Assembly: GCF_004022565.1 (NCBI RefSeq)
Contig: NZ_CP022987.1
Coordinates: 2,976,001-3,040,000 of the forward strand
Length of the DNA: 64,000 nt
Reading direction: 5' to 3'
Source of the DNA: Pollutimonas thiosulfatoxidans
Lineage (GTDB): Bacteria > Pseudomonadota > Gammaproteobacteria > Burkholderiales > Burkholderiaceae_B
The position numbers were made by a program, and so were the translations under genes. A model generated the notes under the pieces. That model did no database searches and was not told where the DNA came from. It was given only the letters and a program-made list of their open reading frames with translations. This document shows positions 40,638 to 48,940 of this stretch, piece after piece. How positions within the stretch are numbered: position 1 is the stretch's first letter; the number at the start of each line of letters is the position of its first letter.

Positions 40638-41078
40638 ATGTCAGAAACTCAACTCAATACGCTACAACCGGCCGAGGGCAGCAAACGCGCCCGCCGCCGT
40701 GTCGGGCGCGGCATAGGCTCAGGCTTTGGCAAAACAGCCGGCCGTGGTCACAAGGGTCAGAAGTCGCGTACCGGCGGCTTCCACAAGGTTGGCTTTGAAG
40801 GCGGTCAAATGCCTTTGCAGCGTCGCCTGCCCAAGCGTGGCTTTACCGCCATGAACCAGCATTTGTCGGCTGAAATCCGTTTGTCCGACCTTCAGCGTCT
40901 GCCCGTCGACGAAATCGACGTCCAGGTGCTCAAGCAAGCGGGCATCGTGGGCCAGGCCGTCCGTTACGCCAAGGTCATCAAGTCTGGCGAGCTCTCGCGC
41001 AAGGTCATCCTGAAAGGGATCGCTGCGACTGCTGGCGCAAAGGCTGCAATCGAAGCCGCTGGCGGCTCGCTGGCTTAA
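40638..41078 (+). CDS. rplO: 50S ribosomal protein L15
   Basis: L15 is a late 50S assembly protein with a long basic N-terminal arm. The 146-residue product has the glycine-rich arm RRRVGRGIGSGFGKTAGRGHKGQKSR and the FEGGQMPLQRRLPKRGF motif. AAAGGAATC precedes the ATG. It is followed nine bases later by secY, the order conserved in nearly all bacteria. Confidence 0.98.
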   Translation: MSETQLNTLQPAEGSKRARRRVGRGIGSGFGKTAGRGHKGQKSRTGGFHKVGFEGGQMPLQRRLPKRGFTAMNQHLSAEIRLSDLQRLPVDEIDVQVLKQAGIVGQAVRYAKVIKSGELSRKVILKGIAATAGAKAAIEAAGGSLA

Positions 41079-41087
41079 GGGGCAACG

Positions 41088-42413
41088 GTGGCTAAAGCGC
41101 AGGCACAGAGTAAATCGGGATCCAAGTACGGCGACTTGAAACGCCGTATTGTGTTCCTGGTTCTCGCCCTGGTGGTCTATCGGTTAGGAACCCACATTCC
41201 TGTGCCCGGCATCAATCCGGACGCCTTGGCCGAAATGTTCCAACAGAACCAAAGCGGTATCCTGGGTCTGTTCAACATGTTTTCGGGCGGCGCCCTGGAG
41301 CGGTTCTCGGTGTTCGCACTGGGTATCATGCCCTACATTTCCGCATCCATCATTATGCAGTTGATGGCTGTGGTGGTGCCCACGCTTGAAGCGATCAAGA
41401 AAGAAGGCGAGTCCGGTCGCCGCAAGATCACGCAGTACACGCGCTACGGCACGGTGTTCCTTGCGTTGATCCAGGCGGTAGGCATTTCGGTCGCGCTGGA
41501 ATCGCAGCCAGGCCTGGCCATCGATCCGGGCATGTTGTTCCGGTTCACGACAGTGGTAACCCTGGTTACCGGCACCATATTCATTATGTGGCTGGGCGAA
41601 CAGATTACCGAACGTGGGCTGGGCAATGGGATATCCATCCTGATTTTCGCAGGCATTGTGGCGGGTCTGCCCAGTGCGCTGGCCGGGATGCTCGATCTGG
41701 TTCGTACCGACGCGATGTCGATACTTTCCGCGATCTTCATCTTCCTGCTGGTCATTGCGGTAACGTACTTTGTCGTGTTCGTTGAACGCGGACAGCGTCG
41801 TATTACCGTCAATTACGCGAAGCGCCAGGTTGGCAACAAGGTCTATGGCGGTCAAAGCTCGCATTTGCCGCTGAAGCTGAACATGTCCGGTGTGATTCCG
41901 CCCATTTTCGCTTCGTCGATCATCTTGCTGCCCGCAACGGTTACCAGCTGGTTCTCCAGCAATCCCGACATGCGTTGGTTGGGTGATCTTGCGGCAGCGC
42001 TGTCGCCGGGCCAGCCCCTGTACATTACGTTGTACGCGGCTCTTATCATCTTCTTTTGCTTTTTCTATACGGCATTGGTGTTCAACAGTCGAGAAACAGC
42101 AGATAACCTGAAAAAGAGCGGTGCGTTCGTTCCGGGTATCCGGCCAGGTGAGCAAACGTCGCGTTACGTCGACAAGATCCTGATGCGGCTTACCCTGGCA
42201 GGCGCCATCTACATCACGCTGGTGTGCTTATTGCCCGAGCTGATGCAGGCACGCTGGAATGTACCGTTTTATTTTGGTGGCACTTCTCTGTTAATTATCG
42301 TGGTGGTGACCATGGACTTCATGGCACAGGCGCAGGCTTACCTGATGTCACACCAGTACGACTCGCTGCTCAAGAAGGCGAACTTCAAGGGTGCGGGAAT
42401 GCCAATGCGGTAA
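41088..42413 (+). CDS. secY: Protein translocase subunit SecY
   Basis: SecY is the pore of the SecYEG inner-membrane translocon. The 441-residue protein has ten predicted membrane segments. Early motifs include HIPVPGINPDALAE and SIIMQLMAVVVPTLE. The cytoplasmic loop FVERGQRRITVNYAKRQVGNK, which docks SecA and ribosomes, is near residues 225-245. It starts with GTG at 41088 behind AAGGGGC. Its GTG start and place after rplO suit its co-production with ribosomal proteins. Confidence 0.98.
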   Translation: MAKAQAQSKSGSKYGDLKRRIVFLVLALVVYRLGTHIPVPGINPDALAEMFQQNQSGILGLFNMFSGGALERFSVFALGIMPYISASIIMQLMAVVVPTLEAIKKEGESGRRKITQYTRYGTVFLALIQAVGISVALESQPGLAIDPGMLFRFTTVVTLVTGTIFIMWLGEQITERGLGNGISILIFAGIVAGLPSALAGMLDLVRTDAMSILSAIFIFLLVIAVTYFVVFVERGQRRITVNYAKRQVGNKVYGGQSSHLPLKLNMSGVIPPIFASSIILLPATVTSWFSSNPDMRWLGDLAAALSPGQPLYITLYAALIIFFCFFYTALVFNSRETADNLKKSGAFVPGIRPGEQTSRYVDKILMRLTLAGAIYITLVCLLPELMQARWNVPFYFGGTSLLIIVVVTMDFMAQAQAYLMSHQYDSLLKKANFKGAGMPMR

Positions 42414-42418
42414 CGAGA

Positions 42419-42637
42419 ATGGCAAAAGACGACGTCATACAAATGCAAGGAGAGGTCGTAGAAAACCTCCCCAACGCAACTTTTCGCGTCAAGCTGGAAA
42501 ATGGCCACGTGGTGTTAGGCCACATCTCGGGCAAGATGCGTATGCATTACATCCGGATTCTGCCGGGTGACAAGGTCACAGTGGAGCTCACGCCCTATGA
42601 CCTGTCCAGGGCCAGAATTGTCTTCCGCTCTAAATAA
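42419..42637 (+). CDS. infA: Translation initiation factor IF-1
   Basis: IF-1 blocks the A site during initiation and stimulates IF-2 and IF-3. The 72-residue OB-fold protein (MAKDDVIQMQGEVVENLPNATFRVKLENGH) matches the family length exactly. The frame stays open upstream through secY, but the ATG at 42419, five bases after the secY stop, is the family start. No strong Shine-Dalgarno is visible (GCGGTAACGAG), so it may rely on translational coupling with secY. Confidence 0.97.
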   Translation: MAKDDVIQMQGEVVENLPNATFRVKLENGHVVLGHISGKMRMHYIRILPGDKVTVELTPYDLSRARIVFRSK

Positions 42638-42668
42638 GCGGCCGGTTAAAGGAAACTAGGAGTCAACC

Positions 42669-42782
42669 ATGAAGGTAATGGCATCGGTAAAGCGGATCTG
42701 CCGCCACTGCAAGATCATTAAACGTCACGGCGTGGTGCGTGTTATTTGCACCGACCCACGTCATAAGCAACGCCAGGGCTAA
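42669..42782 (+). CDS. rpmJ: 50S ribosomal protein L36
   Basis: L36 is the smallest 50S protein. I translated this 37-residue frame by hand: it begins MKVMASVKRICRHCKII and ends CTDPRHKQRQG. The zinc ribbon is complete (C11, C14, C27, H32), so this is the zinc-binding paralogue. AGGAG lies eight bases before the ATG. Position between infA and rpsM is canonical. Confidence 0.96.
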   Translation: MKVMASVKRICRHCKIIKRHGVVRVICTDPRHKQRQG

Positions 42783-42815
42783 CGCCAGGCGTAACGGAAT
42801 TAACAAGGAACAGTC

Positions 42816-43181
42816 ATGGCCCGTATTGCTGGCATCAACATTCCGCCGCATCAACACGCCGAAATCGGACTTACCGCGATTTTTGGTATTGGTCGTACCC
42901 GGGCTCGCAAGATTTGCGAAGCATCCGGTATCGAGCTTTCCAAGAAAGTGAAAGATCTGACTGACGCCGAACTCGAGCGTATCCGCGAACACGTTGGCGT
43001 GTTCACGGTAGAAGGTGATTTGCGTCGCGAAGTACAACTGTCGATCAAGCGTCTGATCGATCTGGGAACTTACCGGGGCATGCGCCACAAGCGTGGCCTG
43101 CCTGTACGTGGTCAACGCACCCGTACCAACGCCCGCACCCGTAAAGGGCCGCGTCGCGCTGCTGCTTCTCTGAAGAAATAA
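42816..43181 (+). CDS. rpsM: 30S ribosomal protein S13
   Basis: S13 is a head protein that forms bridges to the 50S and contacts P-site tRNA. The 121-residue product has ARIAGINIPPHQHAEIGLTAIFGIG at the start and the C-terminal tail RGLPVRGQRTRTNARTRKGPRR. AACAAGGAA precedes the ATG. It begins the alpha-operon group rpsM-rpsK-rpsD-rpoA-rplQ, which in E. coli is repressed by S4. Confidence 0.98.
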   Translation: MARIAGINIPPHQHAEIGLTAIFGIGRTRARKICEASGIELSKKVKDLTDAELERIREHVGVFTVEGDLRREVQLSIKRLIDLGTYRGMRHKRGLPVRGQRTRTNARTRKGPRRAAASLKK

Positions 43182-43194
43182 TCGAGGATAGAAG

Positions 43195-43596
43195 ATGGCG
43201 AAAGCATCCACCAGCGGCGCATCGCGCGTACGCAAAAAAGTCAAGAAGAGCGTATCGGACGGCATTGCGCACGTTCATGCGTCCTTCAATAACACCATCA
43301 TCACCATCACCGATCGCCAGGGCAATGCCTTGTCGTGGGCGACATCGGGTGGTGCGGGTTTCAAGGGCTCGCGCAAGTCGACGCCGTTCGCTGCTCAGGT
43401 TGCAGCCGAGTCGGCCGGGCGCATCGCGCTGGAATACGGTATCAAGACATTGGAAGTTCGCATCAAGGGCCCCGGTCCTGGCCGCGAGTCGTCCGTGCGT
43501 GCACTGAATGCACTGGGTATCAAAATTTCCAGCATTTCAGACATCACGCCGGTGCCGCATAATGGCTGCCGTCCGCCCAAGCGTCGTCGCATCTAA
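43195..43596 (+). CDS. rpsK: 30S ribosomal protein S11
   Basis: S11 lies on the 30S platform near the E-site codon. The 133-residue protein has HVHASFNNTIITITDRQGN and the C-terminal signature GIKISSISDITPVPHNGCRPPKRRR, with the asparagine-glycine pair that can form isoaspartate. CGAGGATAG precedes the ATG. It is twelve bases before rpsD. Confidence 0.98.
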   Translation: MAKASTSGASRVRKKVKKSVSDGIAHVHASFNNTIITITDRQGNALSWATSGGAGFKGSRKSTPFAAQVAAESAGRIALEYGIKTLEVRIKGPGPGRESSVRALNALGIKISSISDITPVPHNGCRPPKRRRI

Positions 43597-43607
43597 GGGG
43601 AAGCATC

Positions 43608-44231
43608 TTGGCACGTTATATTGGACCTAAATGCAAGCTCTCGCGTCGCGAGGGTACGGATTTGTTTTTAAAGAGCGCACGCCGCTCGCTCGACTCGAAG
43701 TGCAAACTCGAGTCCAAGCCTGGTCAGCACGGTCGCACCTCGGGTGCACGCACCTCCGACTTTGGCCTGCAGCTGCGCGAGAAGCAAAAGCTCAAGCGCA
43801 TGTACGGCGTATTGGAAAAGCAATTCCACAAGTACTTTGTTGAAGCCGAGCGTCGCCGTGGCAACACAGGCGAGACCCTGATTCAACTGTTGGAATCGCG
43901 TCTGGACAACGTCGTGTATCGCATGGGCTTTGGCTCGACGCGCGCCGAGGCACGCCAGTTGGTCAACCACCGCTCGATCGAACTGAACGGCCACACGGCC
44001 GATATCGCTTCCATGCTGGTCAAGGCTGGCGACGTCGTTTCGATTCGTGAAAAGGCGAAATCGCAACTGCGTATCCGTGAAGCGCTTGACCTGGCTACCG
44101 GCCAGGGCTTGCCACAGTGGGTCGAAGTCGACACCAACAAGCTTACCGGCACGTTCAAGCAGGTTCCTGACCGCGCTGATGTCGCTCGCGATGTCAACGA
44201 GTCCATGGTTGTGGAATTGTATTCGCGCTAA
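43608..44231 (+). CDS. rpsD: 30S ribosomal protein S4 (TTG start)
   Basis: S4 starts 30S assembly, takes part in the mRNA entry helicase and represses the alpha operon in E. coli. The 207-residue product begins MARYIGPKCKLSRREGTDLFLK and has the S4 RNA-binding domain near ESRLDNVVYRMGFGSTRAEARQLV (about residues 98-121). The start codon is TTG at 43608, behind AAGGGGAAG; no ATG or GTG in frame would preserve the conserved N-terminus. A rare start codon on the repressor gene may tune its output. Confidence 0.97.
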   Translation: MARYIGPKCKLSRREGTDLFLKSARRSLDSKCKLESKPGQHGRTSGARTSDFGLQLREKQKLKRMYGVLEKQFHKYFVEAERRRGNTGETLIQLLESRLDNVVYRMGFGSTRAEARQLVNHRSIELNGHTADIASMLVKAGDVVSIREKAKSQLRIREALDLATGQGLPQWVEVDTNKLTGTFKQVPDRADVARDVNESMVVELYSR

Positions 44232-44262
44232 TGCTGTTTGCAGTATTGCGTTAGGTCGCAAC

Positions 44263-44297
44263 AGCCCACTGTCCGGTCCAGGCCGGAAAGTGGGCTT
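44263..44297 (+). repeat. rpsD-rpoA intercistronic hairpin
   Basis: AGCCCACT (44263-44270) and AGTGGGCT (44289-44296) form an 8-bp stem, with an inner CCGG/CCGG pair continuing it. Only TTG follows, so it is not a clear terminator. It lies in the 150-base gap that separates rpsD from rpoA. Confidence 0.55.
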
Positions 44298-44381
44298 TGC
44301 GATGAAATCCGCCGGCCGATCGCCGGCTAGTTCGTCAGCCTTATCGGTGTAACGAGCCGAGGGTATTGAAAAGGAACAATC

Positions 44382-45371
44382 ATGTCGTCACAAGGTTTTT
44401 TGAAGCCCCGTTCTATCGAAGTCGAACCCGTAGGCAAGAATCACGCCAAAGTCGTGATGGAGCCTTTCGAGCGCGGCTATGGTCACACGCTGGGTAACGC
44501 ACTGCGTCGCATCCTGCTGTCGTCCATGAACGGCTATGCGCCCACTGAAGTGCAAATGACTGGCGTCGTTCACGAGTACTCCACGATAGCCGGCGTGCGC
44601 GAAGACGTCGTCGACGTGCTGCTGAACCTGAAGGGTGTGGTGTTCAAGCTGCACAATCGCGAAGAAGTCACACTGGTGCTGCGCAAGCAAGGCCAGGGTG
44701 TGGTGCTGGCAAGCGACATCGAACTGCCGCACGACGTGGAAATCATCAATCCCGATCACCTTATTGCTACGCTGACTGAAGCGGGCAAGCTGGAAATGCA
44801 GATCAAGGTAGAGCAAGGCCGCGGCTATGTGCCAGGCAACGTGCGCGCCTTGTCTGACGATCGCACCCATACCATAGGTCGCATTTTGCTGGACGCCTCC
44901 TACAGCCCCGTGCGTCGTGTCAGCTATGCCGTAGAAAGCGCTCGTGTTGAACAGCGTACCGACCTGGACAAGCTGGTGCTGGACATCGAAACCAACGGTG
45001 TCATTTCGCCTGAAGAAGCGGTGCGCCAATCGGCCCGCATCCTGATGGACCAGATTTCGGTGTTTGCCGCCCTTGAAGGCGCAGGCGACGCATACGACAG
45101 CGCCCCAACGCGCGGTGCTCCGCAAATCGACCCGGTGCTGTTGCGCCCTGTGGACGATCTGGAGCTTACCGTTCGTTCGGCCAACTGCCTGAAGGCCGAG
45201 AACATCTACTACATCGGCGACCTGATCCAGCGCACCGAGAACGAGTTGCTCAAGACGCCTAACCTGGGTCGCAAGTCGCTCAACGAAATCAAGGAAGTTC
45301 TGGCCGCACGCGGTTTGACCTTGGGCATGAAGCTCGAGAACTGGCCGCCCCTGGGTCTGGAACGTCCGTAA
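44382..45371 (+). CDS. rpoA: DNA-directed RNA polymerase subunit alpha
   Basis: The alpha subunit dimerises to start polymerase assembly and uses its C-terminal domain to bind UP elements and activators. The 329-residue protein matches E. coli in length. The N-terminal domain has GYGHTLGNALRRILLSSMNG near residue 30. The C-terminal domain has LELTVRSANCLKAENIYYIG and LLKTPNLGRKSLNEIKEVL. AAAAGGAAC precedes the ATG. It lies between rpsD and rplQ as usual, but with longer gaps (150 and 110 bases). Confidence 0.98.
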   Translation: MSSQGFLKPRSIEVEPVGKNHAKVVMEPFERGYGHTLGNALRRILLSSMNGYAPTEVQMTGVVHEYSTIAGVREDVVDVLLNLKGVVFKLHNREEVTLVLRKQGQGVVLASDIELPHDVEIINPDHLIATLTEAGKLEMQIKVEQGRGYVPGNVRALSDDRTHTIGRILLDASYSPVRRVSYAVESARVEQRTDLDKLVLDIETNGVISPEEAVRQSARILMDQISVFAALEGAGDAYDSAPTRGAPQIDPVLLRPVDDLELTVRSANCLKAENIYYIGDLIQRTENELLKTPNLGRKSLNEIKEVLAARGLTLGMKLENWPPLGLERP

Positions 45372-45437
45372 TATTCAAGTTGTTTTATGTTGCACCCACC
45401 CGGCCCGCAGCCTAGCTGATAGAAGAGCCGGTTAACC

Positions 45438-45458
45438 AACGGAAGATTGTCTTCCGTT
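45438..45458 (+). repeat. rpoA-rplQ intercistronic hairpin
   Basis: AACGGAAGA (45438-45446) and TCTTCCGTT (45450-45458) form a perfect 9-bp stem with a three-base loop, 23 bases before the rplQ ATG. The T following is short (TTTAATC), so attenuation or RNA processing is more likely than termination. Confidence 0.55.
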
Positions 45459-45481
45459 TAATCAGATTCAAAGGAATTATC

Positions 45482-45868
45482 ATGCGTCACCGTAGTGGCC
45501 TGCGTAAATTAAATCGCACCAGCAGTCACCGTCTTGCCATGTTCCGCAACATGGCTGTTTCGTTGCTTACGCACGAAGCCATCAAAACCACCCTGCCCAA
45601 AGCAAAAGAGCTGCGCCGCGTCGTCGAGCCGCTGATCACGCTGGGCAAAGAGCCTACCCTGGCCAACAAGCGCCTGGCTTTCGCCCGCCTGCGCGACCGC
45701 GATGCGGTTGTGAAGTTGTTTGGCGAGATCGGCCCGCGCTACAAAGAGCGCAACGGCGGTTATACCCGTGTATTGAAAATGGGTTTCCGTCAAGGCGACA
45801 ACGCTCCGATGGCATTCATGGAGCTGGTTGACCGTCCTGAAGTTGAAGTCGAAGCCGAAGCCGAGTAA
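45482..45868 (+). CDS. rplQ: 50S ribosomal protein L17
   Basis: L17 lies near the tunnel exit on the 50S surface. The 128-residue product begins MRHRSGLRKLNRTSSHRLAMFRNM, the invariant L17 N-terminus, and ends with an acidic repeat EVEVEAEAE. AAAGGAATT precedes the ATG. It closes the alpha operon and is followed by a strong terminator. Confidence 0.98.
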   Translation: MRHRSGLRKLNRTSSHRLAMFRNMAVSLLTHEAIKTTLPKAKELRRVVEPLITLGKEPTLANKRLAFARLRDRDAVVKLFGEIGPRYKERNGGYTRVLKMGFRQGDNAPMAFMELVDRPEVEVEAEAE

Positions 45869-45894
45869 GCAGCAAGCTGGGCTTAGCCTGAAAG

Positions 45895-45918
45895 CGGACC
45901 TTCGGGTCCGTTTTTTTT
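45895..45918 (+). terminator. Intrinsic terminator after rplQ
   Basis: CGGACC (45895-45900) and GGTCCG (45905-45910) close a stable TTCG tetraloop and are followed by eight T residues. It ends the long spc-alpha transcript. Confidence 0.9.
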
Positions 45919-45973
45919 GGGCAAGGTTCTATAGCGGTAAAATGAGGTACGCCCAGCCATTGTATGGAAGCCC

Positions 45974-46369
45974 ATGAGCGACGCCACTCCCGATACCGAC
46001 TCCACCGCCAGCCGATCGCAAGCAGCGCCCATTACCGACGCCTGCGATGTGGTGCTGATTCTATCCAATGCGCCGGATCTCATGCTGGCAAAGCGCATCG
46101 CTCATATACTGGTCGAAGAGCATTACGCGGCTTGTGTGAACCTGGGGCCTGCGGGACTGTCCATGTATATGTGGCAAGGCAGCCTGGAAGGTGCCGACGA
46201 AATCCCCATCACCATCAAGACGACGGCCGCACGGGCACCAGCGGTCATGGAAAAACTTGCGCAACTGCATCCCTACGAGGTGCCCGAGATGCTGGTGTTG
46301 CCGGCAGTGGGCGGGTCAGCAAGCTATATCGAGTGGGTGCGCATGCAAGTGACGCCTGGTGAGGCTTAG
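45974..46369 (+). CDS. cutA: Divalent-cation tolerance protein CutA
   Basis: CutA is a small trimeric protein linked to copper and divalent-cation tolerance; its exact role is unsettled. The 131-residue product has about 23 variable N-terminal residues, then VVLILSNAPDLMLAKRIAHILVEEHYAACVNLG and the conserved HPYEVPEMLVLP (near residue 99), a CutA hallmark. It lies between rplQ and dsbD; in many proteobacteria cutA directly precedes dsbD, and CutA and DsbD share that linkage in E. coli. Confidence 0.93.
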   Translation: MSDATPDTDSTASRSQAAPITDACDVVLILSNAPDLMLAKRIAHILVEEHYAACVNLGPAGLSMYMWQGSLEGADEIPITIKTTAARAPAVMEKLAQLHPYEVPEMLVLPAVGGSASYIEWVRMQVTPGEA

Positions 46370-46413
46370 GGCGCGCACTACGGTGTCCGCTAGAACGTAT
46401 TAAAGGGAATTGA

Positions 46414-48399
46414 ATGCAGTATGGATGGCCGGCGGGCAAGAGAACGCGTGCCATGGCGGTGTTCGCCTTGCTTAGATCCTTGATGGTTCTGACCGCCGCA
46501 TTGCTGGCCGCGTTGTCGCTACAAGTGGGTACCGCTTTTGCCGACGAAGAGTTCCTGGACCCGGACCTGGCATTTGTGATGTCGGCGGCGATGACGGCAC
46601 CCGACGAGCTAAGCATTCATTACAAGATCGCCCCCAAATACTATATGTACCGCGAGCGTTTCGAGGTGGCTGCCGCCCCCGAAACGGCTAGCCCCGTGCT
46701 GGGCGAGCTGGTCTTTCCGGCGGGTGTTGTCACTTATGATCCGACCTTCGACAAAGAGATGGAGGTCTATTACCACGCGGTCACCATGCGGCTGCGTCTG
46801 GCACGGGGCGACGCCCAACCCCTGACCCTGGCCATTACTGGTCAGGGCTGTGCGGATGCCGGCCTGTGCTATCCGCCCATGACACGCCATATTACGTTGA
46901 CGCCTACCGGCGACGGCTATGCCGCCACCGGCCAGGGTGTGGTCGCCAGCGTGCCGGAACCACGTTCGCAGGACGCTGCCAGGGTGGCTGCGTCTGCGGC
47001 CCAGTCCGGGGATGCGGGGCTGGGGCAGGCGCTCAAGCTCAGCGATGTCGGGTTTGCCGATTACCTGGCCGACGCAGGCTGGCTGCAGGTGATCCTGCTT
47101 TGCTTGTTGCTGGGTCTGTTGCTGTCGTTCACTCCCTGCGTGCTGCCGATGGTGCCCATCCTGCTTGCCGTCCTCGCCGGCGATAAGGCCGGGGCCGGCA
47201 AGCCCTCGCGTATGCGCGGGTTCACTTTGGCCGCCACTTTCGTGCTGGGGATGTCTCTGGTCTACACCGCCCTGGGTATCGCCGCCGGCCTTATCGGCGC
47301 CAGCATGGCGATTTGGCTGCAGACGCCATGGGTGCTGGCCTTGTTTGCAGTGCTGCTGGCGCTCCTGGCGCTGGCGATGTTCGACGTCTTCACGGTGCAG
47401 GCTCCAGTCGGCATGCAGTCTGCCTTGAACGCCTGGATGGCGCGTATACCCGGCGGCCGCTATGGCGGCGTGTTTGTCATGGGCATGGTCTCGGCCTTGA
47501 TCGTTGGGCCATGCATAGCCGCTCCATTGGCCGGTGTGCTGCTTTTCATTTCCCAAACCGGCGACGTCGTCCTGGGCGGTACTGCCTTGTTCGCGCTAGC
47601 CTGGGGCGAGGGCCTGCTGCTGCTGGTTGTGGGCGCTACATCGGGCTTGCTGCTGCCCAAGGCAGGCCCATGGATGGAAGGCGTCAAACGCCTGTTCGGC
47701 ATCCTGCTGCTGGCCACGGCCTGGTGGATGGTCAATTCCATATTGCCGACATGGATCGTCATGCTGGGCTGGGCCGTCCTGGCGTTATGGAGCGCTGCAA
47801 TGCTGGGTGCCTTCGAAGCCATAGGCGCTTCGGGCGGCACATCTCGTTATCTAGCCAAGGCTTTGGGCGTGCTGCTGGCAGTGTGGGCCACCGCACTGGT
47901 GGTTGGTGTTGCGGCAGGTAGCCGCGACTTGCTGCGGCCCCTGGCGCCTTTGATGATGCCGGCGATACAAGGTAGTGGAGCGAATGCGGGGCTGAACGCC
48001 ACGGGTGCTGCCATAGCCGGCGATCCAGCCGAAGTGCGCGCCCGCTTTACTCAAGTCAGTTCGGTACAAGAGCTGGACCAGTTGCTGGCCAGCACGACGC
48101 GTCCCGTGATGCTAGATTTCTACGCTGACTGGTGTGTGTCGTGCATCGAGATGGAACGCTTTACTTTCAGCGAGCCAACCGTTGCCGGGCAGATGTCGCA
48201 GATGCTGCTTGTGCAGGCGGACGTGACGAACAATACCGAGGCTGATCGGGAATTGCTGAAGCGCTTCAGGTTGTTTGGGCCGCCGGGGATTGTTTTCTTT
48301 GATGCAGAAGGTCGGCTGATTGACGGGGCGCGTGTTGTGGGCTTTCAGAATGCTGGCGATTTTAGCGACGTGCTTGCTGCGGTTTTAAGCGGGCGTTGA
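46414..48399 (+). CDS. dsbD: Thiol:disulfide interchange protein DsbD
   Basis: DsbD carries electrons from cytoplasmic thioredoxin across the inner membrane to periplasmic thiol reductases, including those for cytochrome c maturation. The 661-residue protein has a signal peptide (about 1-43) and the alpha domain with its cysteine pair C146/C152 (GQGCADAGLCYPP). A membrane beta domain of about eight segments follows, with cysteines in TPCVLPMVPI and VGPCIAAPL. The C-terminal thioredoxin-like gamma domain has CVSC at 574-577. An alternative start is the Met at codon 14. It sits next to cutA, upstream of haem and cytochrome genes. Confidence 0.94.
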   Translation: MQYGWPAGKRTRAMAVFALLRSLMVLTAALLAALSLQVGTAFADEEFLDPDLAFVMSAAMTAPDELSIHYKIAPKYYMYRERFEVAAAPETASPVLGELVFPAGVVTYDPTFDKEMEVYYHAVTMRLRLARGDAQPLTLAITGQGCADAGLCYPPMTRHITLTPTGDGYAATGQGVVASVPEPRSQDAARVAASAAQSGDAGLGQALKLSDVGFADYLADAGWLQVILLCLLLGLLLSFTPCVLPMVPILLAVLAGDKAGAGKPSRMRGFTLAATFVLGMSLVYTALGIAAGLIGASMAIWLQTPWVLALFAVLLALLALAMFDVFTVQAPVGMQSALNAWMARIPGGRYGGVFVMGMVSALIVGPCIAAPLAGVLLFISQTGDVVLGGTALFALAWGEGLLLLVVGATSGLLLPKAGPWMEGVKRLFGILLLATAWWMVNSILPTWIVMLGWAVLALWSAAMLGAFEAIGASGGTSRYLAKALGVLLAVWATALVVGVAAGSRDLLRPLAPLMMPAIQGSGANAGLNATGAAIAGDPAEVRARFTQVSSVQELDQLLASTTRPVMLDFYADWCVSCIEMERFTFSEPTVAGQMSQMLLVQADVTNNTEADRELLKRFRLFGPPGIVFFDAEGRLIDGARVVGFQNAGDFSDVLAAVLSGR

Positions 48400-48410
48400 T
48401 CGTTAAACAC

Positions 48411-48571
48411 GTGAGGCAGGCGCTGTGGGCCGGGTTGCCGGACACGGTGCCGGTTCGGCGCCCTGCGCGCCGAACAGCGCGTCGCCTTGCTCGTCCGCCC
48501 GTTCGGGCTACCTTCGCCTACGGCTCGCTCGGCCCCAAAGTCCGCAACCCGGCCCACAGCGCCTGCCTCAC
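48411..48571 (+). repeat. Palindrome-clasped repeat element, copy 1
   Basis: Outer arms 48411-48438 and 48544-48571 are a perfect 28-bp inverted repeat. Between them lies a 94-base core (48446-48539) that recurs in inverted orientation at 48967-49060. The core holds a hairpin TTCGGCGC/GCGCCGAA and, next to it, a small hairpin GCCCG/CGGGC. The core is identical to copy 2 at 79 of 81 positions outside a 13-base block containing the small hairpin. The arms are unrelated to those of copy 2. No open reading frame in it looks like a gene. Confidence 0.85.
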
Positions 48572-48940
48572 TGCATAATGGCTAAGCTACGGTCGCTGGG
48601 TCGGTCAGCGTGCTTGGCATGTTTAAGCGCCACCGTTCGTTGGAGAAGAGGCTTACACGCCGCCAAAATTTCGCCCCCTGCGGGCGAAATTTTGGCATTT
48701 GGGCTGATCTGTCATGAGGGTGTTTGCAACGCAATACTAGCTTCGATGCCTGGAGTGGCCCGGCAGGCGGGCCGCAGAGGGCGAGCGCGCTGATCCCTTC
48801 TCTCAATTCTGGTAGCGGCCGGCCCAGCGCTGGCTTTACAAACGTAGCCACGACGTTCCCTTCGGCGCCTTCCACATAAAGAACAAGCCCCGTACTACCG
48901 CCGGCGCCAGGCCGTTCGTTTACACAGGATGCAGCTGTTG
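48572..48940. other. Non-coding spacer between the two repeat copies
   Basis: These 369 bases contain the strong hairpin at 48662-48696 and no recognisable gene. A 145-codon minus-strand frame (48582-49019) runs through the spacer and into repeat copy 2; it has no family resemblance I can recognise and no convincing ribosome-binding site, and it depends on repeat sequence for its start. I treat it as non-coding, possibly including decayed sequence. Confidence 0.5.
48662..48696. repeat. Perfect 15-bp stem-loop
   Basis: GCCAAAATTTCGCCC (48662-48676) and GGGCGAAATTTTGGC (48682-48696) are perfectly complementary around CCTGC. It lies midway between the convergent dsbD and hemB genes and between the two repeat copies. 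It could serve as a bidirectional terminator, although no T-run follows on either strand. Confidence 0.75.

Noticed and set aside
45917..45943. Possible cutA promoter (TTGGGC with TAAAAT)
   Set aside because: Spacing is only 15 bases and the -35 overlaps the rplQ terminator tract, so I did not list it as a feature.
48396..48578. Short frames across the repeat copies with similar peptides in both
   Set aside because: The peptide similarity follows from the DNA repeat and not from protein selection; the frames span the palindromic arms.
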